The notes beneath the pieces were generated by a model. It saw only the letters and a program-made list of their open reading frames with translations, searched no databases and was not told the DNA's origin. The translations under genes and the position numbers were made by a program. This document shows positions 8,925 to 17,674 of a stretch of DNA of 64,000 nt, piece by piece (within the stretch, counting starts at the first letter, position 1; each line of letters begins with the position of its first letter). Origin of the DNA: Roseovarius aestuarii (GTDB lineage: Bacteria; Pseudomonadota; Alphaproteobacteria; Rhodobacterales; Rhodobacteraceae); contig JAPWHL010000017.1 of NCBI GenBank assembly GCA_027214255.1, positions 1-64,000 of the forward strand. The letters are read 5' to 3'.

Positions 8925-9620
8925 GTGGATGTGTTGTCAGGCTGGTGGGACGATTTTTTCTGGGGCTCTGTCGTTGTGGCGCAGGTGTTTCTGGCTTCTC
9001 TTGTCCTTATGGTCATCTTCGGGCTTATCGGGGCCGCCGCCAAATTGTCGGGCAGTCGCATTGCCCAGAAAATTGCGAACGGCTATACAATTGTCTTTCG
9101 CGGAACGCCTGAAATTCTGGTGATCCTGTTACTGTACTTCGGGTCTGCCATAACGCTGACCGCCATCGCGCAACTGTTCAATCCCGAGATCAAATTTCTG
9201 GATGTGCCGCCGTTTTGGGCCGGGACAATCGCCATTGCATTGATTGTCGGCTCATACGCCACCGAAACGTTTCGGGGCGCGTTTTTGGGGGTCAAGCCCG
9301 GCAGCATCGAGGCCGCGCATGCATTGGGCATGAATACCTTGCAAGTGTTTATCTATGTGCGTGTTCCCGAAATGTGGCGACTGGCCCTTCCGGCCTTTGG
9401 CAACCACATGCTGTCGCTGATCAAGGACACGGCCCTGATTTCCATCATTGGTCTTAACGAAACACTGTTCGTTGCAAAACAAGCTATGGGTGCCACCGGA
9501 GAACCCTTTGTCATGTATATCACTGTTGGCGCGATCTATCTGGGCTTTTCCACGGTCATCACGCTTTCAGTCATGGCGTTGGAACATTTTGGAAGCCGTC
9601 ATATGAGGGCTGAAACATGA
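8925..9620 (+). CDS. Amino acid ABC transporter permease (HisQ-like)
   Basis: A 231-residue inner-membrane permease of the HisMQ family with about five membrane helices and the EAA loop (GSIEAAHALGMNTLQVFIYV) that docks the ATPase. The start is GTG at 8925, supported by AAAGGGG seven bases upstream; the nearby ATG at 8920 is out of frame. It overlaps the next permease gene by 4 bases. Together with it, the protein forms the membrane channel of the importer. Confidence 0.92.
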   Translation: MDVLSGWWDDFFWGSVVVAQVFLASLVLMVIFGLIGAAAKLSGSRIAQKIANGYTIVFRGTPEILVILLLYFGSAITLTAIAQLFNPEIKFLDVPPFWAGTIAIALIVGSYATETFRGAFLGVKPGSIEAAHALGMNTLQVFIYVRVPEMWRLALPAFGNHMLSLIKDTALISIIGLNETLFVAKQAMGATGEPFVMYITVGAIYLGFSTVITLSVMALEHFGSRHMRAET

Positions 9621-10312
9621 GTTTTGATGTCTCTTTGATCTTATCCGCCTTGCCCAAGATGTTGATGGGGATCGGTCTGACGTTTCAGTTGCTGATCCTG
9701 TCCGGGGTGCTTGGGCTGATGTTGGCCATCGTTTTGATGCTGATGCGTATCAGTGGAAAGTGGTATCTGTCGTGGCCCGCACAAGTTTACATCTATGTGT
9801 TTCGCGGCACCCCTATTCTGGTGCAGATATTCATCGTCTATTACGGGTTTCCGCAGCTGGATTTTATCCGCGACAGCTTCTTATGGCCGATTTTCCGTGA
9901 TCCGTTTGGTTGTGCCACTGTTGCGCTGACGCTGAACACCGGGGCGTATGTGTCCGAGATTCTACGCGGTGGTGTGCTGGGCGTTGATCGTGGCGTTCTC
10001 GAAGCGGGCGAGGCCTTGGGCCTTAATCCGCGACAGCGGTTCACCTATCTGACCACCCCGATTGCCGCGCGGCTGGCTCTGCCCGCCTATGGAAACGATG
10101 TGATCAGTCTGCTGAAATCGACAGCGTTGGCCAGCACGATCACCTTGGCCGATATGACGGGGATAGCGCGCACCTTGGTGGCGCAGACATATGCGCCCTA
10201 TGAAATCTTCATCTCGCTGGCGATTGTCTACATGATCATCACTTTTCTCATTCAGAAACTTATGGCCCGGATCGAGCGCTGGCTGGGCCGCTATACGGTA
10301 AGGACGAGCTGA
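9617..10312 (+). CDS. Amino acid ABC transporter permease (HisM-like)
   Basis: The second 231-residue permease, paralogous to the upstream one, with the [16 protein letters not shown] segment in the N-terminal half and an EAA loop ([20 protein letters not shown]) for contact with the ATP-binding subunit. Its ATG overlaps the previous stop (ATGA), so the permeases are made in equal amounts, as expected for a heterodimeric channel. Confidence 0.92.
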   Translation: MSFDVSLILSALPKMLMGIGLTFQLLILSGVLGLMLAIVLMLMRISGKWYLSWPAQVYIYVFRGTPILVQIFIVYYGFPQLDFIRDSFLWPIFRDPFGCATVALTLNTGAYVSEILRGGVLGVDRGVLEAGEALGLNPRQRFTYLTTPIAARLALPAYGNDVISLLKSTALASTITLADMTGIARTLVAQTYAPYEIFISLAIVYMIITFLIQKLMARIERWLGRYTVRTS

Positions 10313-10314
10313 CA

Positions 10315-11061
10315 ATGACCGGATCAACACCTCTCATCCGCATGGAACATGTCGGCAAGCACTTTGGCACGTTCAAGGCATTGAACGACATCAACCTTGA
10401 GGTCACCAAAGGCGAACGGATCGTTGTTTGTGGCCCGTCCGGGTCAGGCAAATCGACGATGATCCGCTGTATAAACCGCTTGGAGAAACACGACGAAGGT
10501 CGGATTTTCATCGGCGATATCGAGCTGACCGACAAGCTGAAAGACCTGAACGCGGTGCGCCGCGAGGTCGGCATGGTGTTTCAGAGCTTCAATCTGTTCC
10601 CGCATATGACCATTTTGAAAAACCTGATGCTGGCTCAGAAACTGGTACGCAAAACTCCCAAAGCCGAGGCGCGCGACGTAGCGATGCATTATCTTGAGCG
10701 GGTCAAAATCCCAGAACAGGCTGACAAATACCCCATCCAGATGTCTGGCGGTCAGCAGCAACGCGTCGCTATTGCGCGGGCCTTGTGTATGAAGCCCGAG
10801 GTGATGTTGTTTGATGAGCCCACCTCGGCGTTGGACCCAGAAATGATTAACGAGGTGCTCGAGGTCATGACCGATCTTGCCAAGGACGGCATGACCATGA
10901 TCTGCGTGACTCACGAGATGGGGTTTGCCCGATCGGTCGCGGATCGCGTCATCTTTATGGACGCAGGCGAGATCGTCGAAGAGGGGACACCCGAGACGTT
11001 CTTTAGCGCGCCCAAAAGCGAGCGCACCAAACTGTTCCTCAGTCAAATCCTGTCACACTGA
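10315..11061 (+). CDS. Amino acid ABC transporter ATP-binding protein
   Basis: A 248-residue ATPase of the HisP/GlnQ type: Walker [11 protein letters not shown]-loop in [13 protein letters not shown], signature [15 protein letters not shown], Walker [15 protein letters not shown] and the switch His in VTHEMGFA. It completes the importer (one binding protein, two permeases, one ATPase). Only 2 bases separate it from the permease gene. It powers uptake at the cytoplasmic face of the inner membrane. Confidence 0.95.
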   Translation: MTGSTPLIRMEHVGKHFGTFKALNDINLEVTKGERIVVCGPSGSGKSTMIRCINRLEKHDEGRIFIGDIELTDKLKDLNAVRREVGMVFQSFNLFPHMTILKNLMLAQKLVRKTPKAEARDVAMHYLERVKIPEQADKYPIQMSGGQQQRVAIARALCMKPEVMLFDEPTSALDPEMINEVLEVMTDLAKDGMTMICVTHEMGFARSVADRVIFMDAGEIVEEGTPETFFSAPKSERTKLFLSQILSH

Positions 11062-11072
11062 AGGCCCTCCAA

Positions 11073-11855
11073 ATGACCCAACCTGATCACACCGAATTTC
11101 TTGCCTTTGCCGAAACGCTGGCGGATATCAGTCGCGATATGCTGCTAAAGGCTGCAAAGCAAAAGCTTGATATCGAAATCAAGGCGGATGCCTCGTTTGT
11201 CACGACAACCGACAAGGCGGTTGAAACGGCCCTGCGCACCCGCATCCTTGAGACCTATCCAGACCACGGCATTCTGGGCGAGGAATTTCCCAGCGTGAAC
11301 ACCGATGCCGAATTTGTCTGGGTGCTGGACCCGATTGACGGGACCGCGCCATTTATCGCGGGGATACCCGTCTATGGCACGCTGATTTCGTTGGCGTGGA
11401 AGGGGGCGCCGTGGCTGGGGGTGATTGACCATCCTGTCACCAGTGACCGCTGGACCGGTGTGGCGCATGAATTTGCGCGTCACAACGGCACGCCGGTAAA
11501 GGTACGCACTTGCGGGGCGTTGGAACAGGCGCTGGTCACATGCTCAAATGCCGATTTCATGGCCGCAGACGCACGCGCGCGCTTTGATGTGATCCGCAAG
11601 CGGGCACAATACGTGCAATACGGCGGATCATGCTATGCTTATGGCGTCATGGCTTCGGGGCGGACGGATCTTGGCGTGGATGGTGGCATGGACGCGTTTG
11701 ACGTTTATGCGCCTGCTGCTGTGATCCTTGGCGCGGGGGGGCATTTTTGCGACTGGCAGGGGCAACCGCTGAGCTTCGATATGGACGGGCATGTTCTGGC
11801 CGCAGGTGATAAGTCCCTACTGGATGAGGCGCTGGCCATTCTGAGCGGCGCATAA
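11073..11855 (+). CDS. Inositol monophosphatase family protein (HisN-like)
   Basis: A 260-residue Mg-dependent phosphatase of the inositol monophosphatase superfamily. The metal-binding motifs are present: GEE in GILGEEFP, DPIDGT in WVLDPIDGTAPF, and a late Asp in MDAFDVYAPAAVILGAGG, where the more usual WD is FD. HisN-type histidinol-phosphatases belong to the same family. It is 11 bases downstream of the ATPase gene, inside the amino acid cluster, so its substrate is probably a phosphorylated intermediate of that pathway. Its presence in such a cluster is odd and is a clue to the pathway. Confidence 0.85.
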   Translation: MTQPDHTEFLAFAETLADISRDMLLKAAKQKLDIEIKADASFVTTTDKAVETALRTRILETYPDHGILGEEFPSVNTDAEFVWVLDPIDGTAPFIAGIPVYGTLISLAWKGAPWLGVIDHPVTSDRWTGVAHEFARHNGTPVKVRTCGALEQALVTCSNADFMAADARARFDVIRKRAQYVQYGGSCYAYGVMASGRTDLGVDGGMDAFDVYAPAAVILGAGGHFCDWQGQPLSFDMDGHVLAAGDKSLLDEALAILSGA

Positions 11856-11866
11856 GGGGATCCCAA

Positions 11867-12826
11867 ATGACGACACCGATTGTTCTGAACGCCGCAGACG
11901 TGGCCGCCTTGTTGCCGCAACTGGATGTGCTGGCTGAATTGCGCAGCTTGTTCCAAGCGCTGGGCGAAGGGCAGGCGGCGCAACCGGCACAGACTGTCAC
12001 GGATTTTCCTGGCGGGGGCGGTGATTTTATCACCTATCTCGGGGCCATTGCCGCCCAAGGCGTGTTCGGTGCGAAGCTGTCGCCATATATTCCCGTAAAG
12101 AACGGCGCGCCGATTATCACCGCGTGGACACAATTGATGAGCATGACAACCGGAGCGCCGCTGGCCATGGTTGATGCGATGCAACTGACCACCGAGCGTA
12201 CGGCGGGCACCACGGCCTTGGCGGTTGATCTGCTGGCCCCGGCCACCGCTTCGCGTCTGGCGATTGTCGGCGCAGGACCGGTGGCGCAGGCGCATTTGCA
12301 TCATGTACTTGGTTTGCGCGACTGGGACGAAATCCGCGTCTTTTCGCCGTCTCTGGGCGCAGATGCGGATAAACAGGCCCTCTGGAGCGGCCTGTCATCG
12401 GCTGTAACGCTGGCGGGCGACGCTGACAGCTGTATTGCCGAGGCCGATGTTGTGATGCTGTGTACGTCCTCGGGGCATCCGGTCATTAATCCACTTATGT
12501 TGAAACGGGGGGCGTTGGTCACGTCGATCAGCACCAACGCGCCCAATGCACACGAGGTGCCGCCCGAATTCCTAACCGCCGCAGAGGTCTATTGCGATTA
12601 CGCCCCCACCACCCCCGCCGCCGCCGCCGAGATGCGTCTGGCAGTGCAAAACCATGGGTGGTCTGCGGATGATCTGCGTGGTGATCTGGCCGAATTGACC
12701 TGTGGCACCTGTCCCATGCCCACAGGCGTTCGCCCGGTCTATTTCCGCTCGGTCGGTCTGGGACTTGAAGATATTGCCATGGCGCATGGTGTCTGGAAAC
12801 TGGCGCAAGCCGCGGGAGAAAAGTAA
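11867..12826 (+). CDS. Ornithine cyclodeaminase / mu-crystallin family protein
   Basis: A 319-residue NAD(P)-dependent enzyme of the ornithine cyclodeaminase/mu-crystallin family, with the dinucleotide-binding stretch LAIVGAGPVAQAHLHHVL in the middle and the family signature DAMQLTTERTAGTTALAVDL upstream of it. Members deaminate ornithine to proline, reduce cyclic imines or oxidise N-substituted amino acids. It overlaps the next aminotransferase gene by 1 base. In ectoine catabolism a homologue (EutC) pairs with a threonine-dehydratase-like EutB, and such a partner is encoded two genes on. Confidence 0.87.
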   Translation: MTTPIVLNAADVAALLPQLDVLAELRSLFQALGEGQAAQPAQTVTDFPGGGGDFITYLGAIAAQGVFGAKLSPYIPVKNGAPIITAWTQLMSMTTGAPLAMVDAMQLTTERTAGTTALAVDLLAPATASRLAIVGAGPVAQAHLHHVLGLRDWDEIRVFSPSLGADADKQALWSGLSSAVTLAGDADSCIAEADVVMLCTSSGHPVINPLMLKRGALVTSISTNAPNAHEVPPEFLTAAEVYCDYAPTTPAAAAEMRLAVQNHGWSADDLRGDLAELTCGTCPMPTGVRPVYFRSVGLGLEDIAMAHGVWKLAQAAGEK

Positions 12827-13989
12827 TGAAGATCAAACCCTTTGGCGTTGAAATCTGGATGAACGAATTCGAAAATCACTGCGAATTCAATCTGGCTGAA
12901 ACCTGTGTCGCGTCGCTGACTATAGCGCAGCTATTGGAAATGTCGGGTAAGAACGCCGAGGTTCTGGATGATCTTTTGCCGATGAAGATGACCTATGGCG
13001 CGATCGAAGGTTCGGACCGGTTGCGCGACGCGATCTGCACTTTGTATGCGGGGCAAAAACGCGAGGATATCATCGTCACCCATGGTGCTATCGGGGCCAA
13101 TGCGCTGGTACATGAGGCGCTTGTCGAACCGGGTGATCACGTCTTGTCCGTGCGCCCGACCTATCAACAACACTACTCTCTACCTGAAAGCTATGGTGCG
13201 ACGGTGGATATCCTGCATTTGCGCCCTGAAAACGGGTTCTTGCCCGATCTTGAGGACTTTGCGCGGCTGATCCGCCCCGAGACCAAGCTGATTGCCATCA
13301 ACAACCCCAATAATCCCACCGGCTCGCTGATGGATGCGGGGTATCTTGAGAAATTCATCGACATCGCGCGTGCCAGCAAGGCCTATATCCTGTGCGACGA
13401 GGTCTATCGTGGCACGGCGCAGGAAGGCGACGGGTTTTCGCCCTCTATCGCCGACCTATACGAGCGTGGGATTTCCGTGGCGGGCATGTCCAAAACCTTC
13501 TCGCTGGCCGGTTTGCGGCTTGGCTGGATCGCGGCCCCGGCAGACGTGCGCGCGGCGGTGTCGATCCGGCGCGATTACAACACGATCAGCGTCGGCATGA
13601 TCGACGATTATTTTGCCGCCTTGGCATTGGAGGCCAAGGACCGGATTCTAGAGCGCTCGCATCAGATCACGCGTGGCAATCTGGCTATTCTGGACAAATG
13701 GGTGCAAGAGCAGCCGCGCATTAGTTACATCAAGCCGAAGGCGGGTACGACTGCGCTGGTGAAATATGATTTTGACATGTCGTCGCGCGATTTCTGCATT
13801 CAACTGTTGGAGCAAACCGGCGTAATGTTCACCCCCGGATCAGCCCTGCATATGGAGGGCTGGCTGCGTATTGGTTATGCCAACGATCCTGCGATCCTGA
13901 CGGCCGGATTGGAGCGTGTCAGCGCGTTCTTGCAATCATTGGAGACTAAGGGCACGGCTTCTGCCACGTCCGAGGTTGCGGCCCAATGA
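12826..13989 (+). CDS. PLP-dependent aminotransferase, class I/II
   Basis: A 387-residue fold-type I aminotransferase. The conserved NNPNNPTG loop, the Asp in LCDEVYRG, the PLP lysine in SKTFSLAGLRLGWIA and the C-terminal Arg in WLRIGYAND are present. The N-terminus (GVEIWMNEFENHCEFNLAET) is distinctive and in layout recalls the VioD/capreomycidine-synthase branch, which I state from memory with low certainty. It overlaps both neighbours (1 base upstream, 4 bases downstream), so it is firmly part of the operon and probably handles the alpha-amino group of the imported substrate or its product. Confidence 0.85.
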   Translation: MKIKPFGVEIWMNEFENHCEFNLAETCVASLTIAQLLEMSGKNAEVLDDLLPMKMTYGAIEGSDRLRDAICTLYAGQKREDIIVTHGAIGANALVHEALVEPGDHVLSVRPTYQQHYSLPESYGATVDILHLRPENGFLPDLEDFARLIRPETKLIAINNPNNPTGSLMDAGYLEKFIDIARASKAYILCDEVYRGTAQEGDGFSPSIADLYERGISVAGMSKTFSLAGLRLGWIAAPADVRAAVSIRRDYNTISVGMIDDYFAALALEAKDRILERSHQITRGNLAILDKWVQEQPRISYIKPKAGTTALVKYDFDMSSRDFCIQLLEQTGVMFTPGSALHMEGWLRIGYANDPAILTAGLERVSAFLQSLETKGTASATSEVAAQ

Positions 13990-14945
13990 GCGATCTCATC
14001 AGCCGTACCGCCGCCGCATCTGTGCGAGCGCGCACGCGCATTGCGCCAATGGTCTATCAAACGCCGCTGTTGCCGTCGCGGGCGCTGGGCGACAGGCTGG
14101 ACTGTGATTTGCGGTTCAAGGCCGAGAATTTTCAATTGACCGGATCGTTCAAGATGCGCGGCGCTGCATCAAAAATGACCAGTCTGCCGAAAGGCCAGAG
14201 ATTGATCACGGCCTCATCGGGTAATCATGGCATCGCGTCCTCGCGTGCGGCGGCACTGACCGGGCAGGACCTGACAGTTGTCCTTCCCGAATCTGTGTCC
14301 CGTGCGAAACTGGCCAAAATCGAGGCCTTTGGCGTCAATGTGAATTTGCATGGCCCTGAATCCGGTGCGGCCGAGGCGCATGCCGCCAATCTGGCCTCGT
14401 CTGGCGACTATACATATGTGTCGCCATATAACGATGCGCAGGTGATTGCAGGGCAGGGCACGTGCGCGCTGGAGATGCTGGATCAGGCTGAACGGATCGA
14501 CAATGTGTTCGTTGCCATGGGGGGCGGCGGCTTGATCAGTGGGATTGGCGCAGTACTCAAGGCGTTTTCGCCTAAAACCCGTGTTATCGGCGTGGCGGCG
14601 CAAAACTCGGCCGCCTTGGCCGAGTCTTTGGCGGTGGGGCGCATCGTGGAAACTGCGCATCTTGACACACTGGCCGATGGTGTGGCGGGTGGGGTGGACG
14701 ATGATAGCCTGACCTTGCCTTTGGCAATGGAGGTCGTCGATGGCGTTCAAACCTGTACCGAGGACGAAATCGCCACTGCGCTAAAGCTTCTGGCGCAGGA
14801 CGAAACACTGTTGGTGGAAGGTGCCGCCGCGTTGGCACTGGCAGGATATCTGCAACTGGCCGAGACATGTCGCGGCCAAAACAACGTTGTTGTGTTGTGC
14901 GGATCCAACTTTGACCGTGCCAAGATTATGCCGCTGGTGGTGTGA
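13986..14945 (+). CDS. Threonine dehydratase-like PLP enzyme (EutB/IlvA-like)
   Basis: A 319-residue fold-type II PLP enzyme. The PLP lysine lies in LTGSFKMRGAASK, the substrate-binding loop is SSGNHGIASS, and the glycine-rich phosphate loop is AMGGGGLISGI. It lacks the C-terminal ACT-like regulatory domain of biosynthetic threonine deaminase, so it is the catabolic or EutB-like short form that eliminates water or another group from a beta-substituted amino acid. It ends the nine-gene run; a hairpin serving the convergent cupin gene follows. Confidence 0.87.
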   Translation: MSDLISRTAAASVRARTRIAPMVYQTPLLPSRALGDRLDCDLRFKAENFQLTGSFKMRGAASKMTSLPKGQRLITASSGNHGIASSRAAALTGQDLTVVLPESVSRAKLAKIEAFGVNVNLHGPESGAAEAHAANLASSGDYTYVSPYNDAQVIAGQGTCALEMLDQAERIDNVFVAMGGGGLISGIGAVLKAFSPKTRVIGVAAQNSAALAESLAVGRIVETAHLDTLADGVAGGVDDDSLTLPLAMEVVDGVQTCTEDEIATALKLLAQDETLLVEGAAALALAGYLQLAETCRGQNNVVVLCGSNFDRAKIMPLVV

Positions 14946-14988
14946 CGAGTACACATCGGCCAGTATTCTAAACAGGTTTTAGGAAAAC

Positions 14989-15015
14989 CGTGTTGCGCCA
15001 CGCGGGCGCAACACG
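14989..15015 (-). terminator. 11-bp hairpin between convergent genes
   Basis: Arms CGTGTTGCGCC (14989-14999) and GGCGCAACACG (15005-15015) pair perfectly around a 5-base loop. Read on the minus strand it is followed by GGTTTTCC, so it best terminates the cupin gene; on the plus strand the T-run is missing. Confidence 0.65.
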
Positions 15016-15036
15016 CGGTCGCTGAGCGCCGAAACG

Positions 15037-15318
15037 TTACTTGAGCTCGACTTCCACAAACGACATCGGTGCATTCCCGGCGTTGATCACGTTATGCTCG
15101 ACACCTTCGTTGCGCCGATAGGCGGTGCCTGCGGGAATAGTGACCTCAGAGATTTCGCCGCCCGGTGCCTCCAGGCGCATATGACAATCGGTGACGGTGG
15201 TGATGACGTAATCCATTCCATGCGTATGCCAACCGGTATCCTGCCCGGGCAGGAAATCAAACCGGGTGACGCGTGTGCGGTCATCATCAATCAATGTGGT
15301 GGCGGTGCAATTAGTCAT
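15037..15318 (-). CDS. Small cupin-domain protein
   Basis: A 93-residue single-domain cupin. The metal-binding His pattern of cupin motif 1 is seen in GQDTGWHTHGMDYVITTV and motif 2 in NEGVEHNVINAG. The longest frame runs to 15501, but the extra 61 residues are untypical and cover the divergent promoter region, so the ATG at 15316-15318 was chosen. Stand-alone cupins of this size are often metal-dependent isomerases or dioxygenases, or small-ligand sensors; no specific function can be assigned. It is convergent with the dehydratase gene and divergent from gmd. Confidence 0.75.
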   Translation of the reverse strand: MTNCTATTLIDDDRTRVTRFDFLPGQDTGWHTHGMDYVITTVTDCHMRLEAPGGEISEVTIPAGTAYRRNEGVEHNVINAGNAPMSFVEVELK

Positions 15319-15563
15319 GTGTGCAGGCTTTCGATAATGGATGTTTATAGGCGGAATATTTGGTGTGTGATGATCACTGAACCACGCCTGCCCCCTTGAT
15401 GGCAAGAACGGGTCGTGGCCAATGAAAGATGAATGCGCGCAACGCATCTTTGCGCGCCATTGCCATTTCGCACAGGCGTGGCTTGCCCCTCTGGCGTGCA
15501 AGGATTAGGAACCTTGTGACCGTATCGCCTTGTGACCTTCGCCATTTTTCTGGAGACTTGCCT

Positions 15564-16682
15564 ATGAAACGCGCCTTAATTACCGGGATTACCGGGCAGG
15601 ATGGTTCGTATCTGGCTGAACTGTTGCTGGAAAAAGGGTATGAAGTGCATGGGATCAAACGCCGTGCCTCGTCGTTTAACACCCAGCGGATCGATCACAT
15701 TTATGAAGACCCACATCAGCCCAACCCCAAGCTAAAGCTGCACTATGGCGATCTGACTGACACCTCCAATCTGACGCGGCTGTTGTCGGAAATTCGCCCG
15801 GACGAAGTGTATAACCTCGGCGCGCAAAGCCATGTCGCCGTCAGCTTTGAAGCGCCAGAATATACGGCGGATGTTGACGGAATCGGTACGCTGCGCCTGC
15901 TTGAGGCCATCCGCTTTCTGGGGATGGAGAAAACCTGTCGCTTCTATCAGGCCTCAACTTCTGAACTCTACGGGTTGGTGCAGGAAACGCCGCAATCGGA
16001 AACTACTCCATTCTATCCGCGCAGCCCCTATGCTGTGGCGAAACTGTATTCCTATTGGATTACAGTGAATTATCGGGAATCCTATGGCATGTATGCCTGC
16101 AACGGCATCCTTTTTAACCACGAAAGTCCACGCCGTGGGGAAACTTTTGTGACCCGCAAGATCACACGCGGTCTGGCCAATATCGCGCAAGGGCTGGAAG
16201 AGTGTTTGCACATGGGCAATATCGATGCGCTGCGCGATTGGGGCCATGCCAAGGATTACGTGCGCATGCAGTGGATGATGCTGCAACAAGACGCCGCAGA
16301 GGATTTCGTGATCGCCACGGGCAAACAATATTCGGTGCGCGAGTTTATCACCATGTCTGCGGCGGAACTGGGGATCGAGCTGGAATTTACCGGCAGCGGT
16401 CTGGATGAGATCGGCACGGTAACGGATGTTACGTCCGACATGGCCCCGTCGATAAAGCCGGGCGATGTCATTTTGCGCATTGATCCGCGTTATTTCCGTC
16501 CCGCCGAAGTGGAAACCCTGCTGGGTGATCCGACAAAAGCGCGCGAAAAACTGGGCTGGGAGCCGCAGATAACAGCGCAGGAAATGTGCGCAGAGATGGT
16601 CGCCGAAGACTTGCGCGCCGCACGACGCCAACGCTTGCTGAGTGAGCACGGCTATGCCCTGCCTGCCAGCGCAGGGGATTAA
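15564..16682 (+). CDS. gmd: GDP-mannose 4,6-dehydratase
   Basis: A 372-residue short-chain dehydrogenase, the standard Gmd length. It converts GDP-D-mannose to GDP-4-keto-6-deoxy-D-mannose, the first step to GDP-L-fucose. The NADP-binding [15 protein letters not shown] is at the N-terminus, the catalytic YxxxK is in [12 protein letters not shown], and the family [17 protein letters not shown] block follows. The start at 15564 has GGAG nine bases upstream; the longer frame from 15429 is rejected. fcl begins 4 bases after its stop. Confidence 0.95.
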   Translation: MKRALITGITGQDGSYLAELLLEKGYEVHGIKRRASSFNTQRIDHIYEDPHQPNPKLKLHYGDLTDTSNLTRLLSEIRPDEVYNLGAQSHVAVSFEAPEYTADVDGIGTLRLLEAIRFLGMEKTCRFYQASTSELYGLVQETPQSETTPFYPRSPYAVAKLYSYWITVNYRESYGMYACNGILFNHESPRRGETFVTRKITRGLANIAQGLEECLHMGNIDALRDWGHAKDYVRMQWMMLQQDAAEDFVIATGKQYSVREFITMSAAELGIELEFTGSGLDEIGTVTDVTSDMAPSIKPGDVILRIDPRYFRPAEVETLLGDPTKAREKLGWEPQITAQEMCAEMVAEDLRAARRQRLLSEHGYALPASAGD

Positions 16683-16686
16683 GGCG

Positions 16687-17652
16687 ATGCGCATTTTTCT
16701 GGCCGGGCACCGGGGCATGGTGGGCAGTGCGATTCATCGCCAGTTGATCGCGTCAGGCGTGGCCGACGCGGATATTTTGACCCGGACACATGCCGAAATG
16801 GATCTGACAGATCAGGCCAGCGTTCGGGCGTTCATGCAAAGCGAGCGCCCCGACGCGGTCATTCTGGCCGCAGCCAAGGTCGGGGGCATTCATGCCAACA
16901 ACACCTATCCGGCTGATTTTATCTATGACAACATGATGATGCAGGCCAACGTGATCCATCAGGCTTTTGCCGCGGGCACACAAAAGCTGTTGTTCCTTGG
17001 ATCATCCTGCATCTATCCGCGCGCTGTCACGCAGCCGATGGCGGAAAATGCCTTGTTGACCGGTGTTCTGGAGCCGACGAACGAACCCTATGCCGTGGCC
17101 AAGATTGCCGGGATCAAGCTGTGTGAAAGCTATAATCGTCAACATGGCACGGATTACCGCAGCGTGATGCCGACCAACCTTTATGGCCCAGGTGACAATT
17201 TTCACCCTGAAAACAGTCATGTGCTGCCCGCAATGATCCGCCGCTTTCACGAGGCGCGTTTGCAAGGCCGGGACGAGGTCGTGATCTGGGGCAGTGGGAC
17301 ACCGCGACGCGAATTTCTGCATGTCGATGACATGGCGGCGGCCAGCCTGTTTGTGATGGGGCTGGACGGTGAGACCTATGCCGCCAATACCGACCCGATG
17401 CTTAGCCATATCAATGTGGGGACCGGAATTGATGTCTCGATTCTGGAACTGGCGCAGATGGTGGCCAAGGTCACTGGGTTTCAGGGGCGGATCGGGCTGG
17501 ATCGAACCAAGCCGGATGGCACCGCGCGCAAGCTGATGGATGTCACACGTTTGGCGGATATGGGCTGGCGTGCGTCGATACCGTTGCGCGAAGGCGTCAA
17601 AGACACGTATGAGTGGTTCAAGGACCACGCGGACGCGCTTCGCGAGGCGTAA
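16687..17652 (+). CDS. fcl: GDP-L-fucose synthase
   Basis: A 321-residue epimerase/reductase that turns GDP-4-keto-6-deoxymannose into GDP-L-fucose with NADPH. N-terminal [10 protein letters not shown] binds the dinucleotide, [16 protein letters not shown] carries the catalytic Tyr and Lys, and [19 protein letters not shown] is the family substrate loop. The ATG at 16687 directly follows the gmd stop and gives the usual MRIFLAGH start; the frame extends upstream into gmd. It is the second enzyme of the gmd-fcl-manC set. Confidence 0.95.
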   Translation: MRIFLAGHRGMVGSAIHRQLIASGVADADILTRTHAEMDLTDQASVRAFMQSERPDAVILAAAKVGGIHANNTYPADFIYDNMMMQANVIHQAFAAGTQKLLFLGSSCIYPRAVTQPMAENALLTGVLEPTNEPYAVAKIAGIKLCESYNRQHGTDYRSVMPTNLYGPGDNFHPENSHVLPAMIRRFHEARLQGRDEVVIWGSGTPRREFLHVDDMAAASLFVMGLDGETYAANTDPMLSHINVGTGIDVSILELAQMVAKVTGFQGRIGLDRTKPDGTARKLMDVTRLADMGWRASIPLREGVKDTYEWFKDHADALREA

Positions 17653-17674
17653 AAGGCAGTCGGAGCAGTTAGAT

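Noticed and set aside
6727-14945. Ectoine/hydroxyectoine degradation cluster
   Set aside because: EutB- and EutC-like genes are present, but EutD, EutE and the usual ehu gene order are absent, while a phosphatase and two other PLP enzymes are present.
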